Source of the DNA: Chloroflexota bacterium
Lineage (GTDB): Bacteria; Chloroflexota; Limnocylindria; QHBO01
Direction: 5' to 3'
NCBI GenBank assembly: GCA_005879775.1
Contig: VBJX01000080.1
Location: 1 to 5,844, forward strand
Length of the DNA: 5,844 nucleotides
This document shows positions 4,996 to 5,844 of the stretch, one piece after another. The notes under the pieces are model-generated. The model saw nothing but the letters and a program-made list of their open reading frames with translations. It did not search any database and was not told the origin of the DNA. A program made the position numbers and the translations under genes. Each line of letters starts with the position of its first letter. The stretch's first letter is position 1.

Positions 4996-5844
4996 TCAGA
5001 AGCTGCCGCTCGCCCCGCCGCCGCCCGAGCTGCTGCCGCCGGAGAACCCGCCGCTCGAGCCGGATGACGGGCTGGAACCGATGCTGCCCAGGGCGCTGAA
5101 CATGCCGCCGAGGGCGGGCACCGCCGACCCCGATAGGAGACTGCCGCCGCCGAGCACCAAACCGTCGGACTGGCCCGATGCCGCGGTCAGCCCGGGGCCG
5201 GCTCCCAGCCAGAGGGGGTAGTAGGCCTGGCCACCGGCCTGCTGTGGCTCCTCAAGTCCACGCGTGATCACTTCGGCGACCTCGTTGTGAAGGCCGAGGG
5301 CGTAGCCCCACACCACCGCCTTGTCGGGGGTATCGGCCTGTCCGGCGGTAGGCCTTGAGCATGGCATCCACCCAGGCACCGTCCTTGGTTCGCTGCGACA
5401 TCGCCTGCCCGACGCCAACGGTGAGCAGGCCCCCGATCCCCAGCGCCCCACCCAGCAGGATGGCACCGCTCATCGGCAGCACCACGCCAAGGAAGAGCGC
5501 GACGCCGCCGGCCATGATCTCCCCCAGGCCGATCCAGCTCCAGCGCGCAATCAGGGTGCTCGGCGCCCGTGTGAACCAACCGAGCTCCACCCCCTCGGCC
5601 TCCAGCTGGTCGCGCAACGGTGCCAGCGTGTGATTGACCTTCCAGAGCGCCTCGCGGGTGAGGAGCGAGCGGCCCTGCGCCAGCGACCGGAGCCGCCGCC
5701 ACGCCTCACGCTCGGTGATGCCCAGGCGCCCGCGGCTCGGGGTGTCGAGCACCTCGATCGCCGGGTCGCTCTCCGGGTCGGCCTCGTCGGCCCGCACCTT
5801 CCTGGCACCGTCGAGGTTGTGAAAGGTGAGGCGACCCGCCGCGG
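4996..5844 (-). pseudogene. DUF2207-like membrane protein, C-terminal part, frameshifted near 5340
   Basis: Reading leftward from the right edge, one frame is open from 5842. It encodes a soluble stretch (RLTFHNLDGARK, then REAWRRLRSLAQGRS, LRDQLEAEGVELGWFTR), two hydrophobic segments (about 5475-5540 and 5400-5474) and the cytoplasmic start MSQRTKDGAWVDAMLKAYRRT, ending about 5339. The family-like continuation (ADTPDKAVVWGYALGLHNEV and onward) is in the next frame from about 5340 down to TGA 4996. The C-terminus is Ser/Gly-rich, ending GGGGASGSF, as is usual for DUF2207 membrane proteins of unknown function. From remembered relatives, roughly 20 residues normally lie between AYRRT and TPD-AVVWG, so part seems missing as well as the frame. 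It could be a decayed gene or an assembly error. Each fragment alone is also open, but the left one (a possible ATG at 5466) would begin with non-family sequence. The N-terminus lies outside the window. Confidence 0.7.

Noticed and set aside
4176..5099. 307-residue plus-strand open frame opposite the DNA-binding protein gene
   Set aside because: The minus strand encodes an AT-hook and winged-helix-like region; the plus product is low-complexity and crosses into the neighbouring gene.

Overview
The window reads as chromosomal DNA of a GC-rich bacterium. The protein flavours suggest Chloroflexota or a high-GC actinobacterial-type lineage. This is an inference from remembered family patterns (the PHP protein with a PolX-like N-terminus, the PTE-family enzyme and the DUF2207-type membrane protein), not from a search. 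I see no rRNA, tRNA, CRISPR array, transposase, integrase or phage gene, and no base-composition break that would mark an island.

Layout: (1) 1-828, minus strand, the N-terminal two thirds of a Glu/Leu/Phe/Val dehydrogenase, running off the left edge. (2) 829-1012, a divergent spacer. (3) 1013-1867, plus strand, a hypothetical protein with a degenerate NucS/RecB-like nuclease-fold pattern and a long Ala/Pro-rich tail. (4) 1868-2049, a spacer with one long terminator-like hairpin and two adjacent perfect inverted repeats. (5) 2050-2974, plus strand, a phosphotriesterase-family metal hydrolase whose frame is broken near 2677 by what looks like a 14-nt deletion. (6) 2994-4025, plus strand, an HhH + PHP-domain phosphoesterase 19 nt downstream of (5), probably co-transcribed with it. 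(7) 4044-4958, minus strand, convergent with (6), an Arg/Gly-rich protein with an AT-hook and a probable winged-helix C-terminus. (8) 4996-5844, minus strand, the C-terminal part of a DUF2207-like membrane protein, also frame-broken (near 5340) and running off the right edge. A perfect hairpin separates (8) from (7).

How the genes may work together: (5) and (6) form a likely two-gene unit of metal-dependent phosphoesterases from two different fold families. (8) and (7) are co-directional but separated by a hairpin. I see no pathway linking all genes, and I did not find a convincing new multi-gene system.

The points most worth following are: the dehydrogenase has lost two of its three key lysines, including the catalytic one; the two frame-broken genes each appear to lack family residues at the break; the DNA-binding architecture of the 4044-4958 protein is unusual; and the tandem palindromes upstream of the phosphotriesterase-family gene may be an operator.
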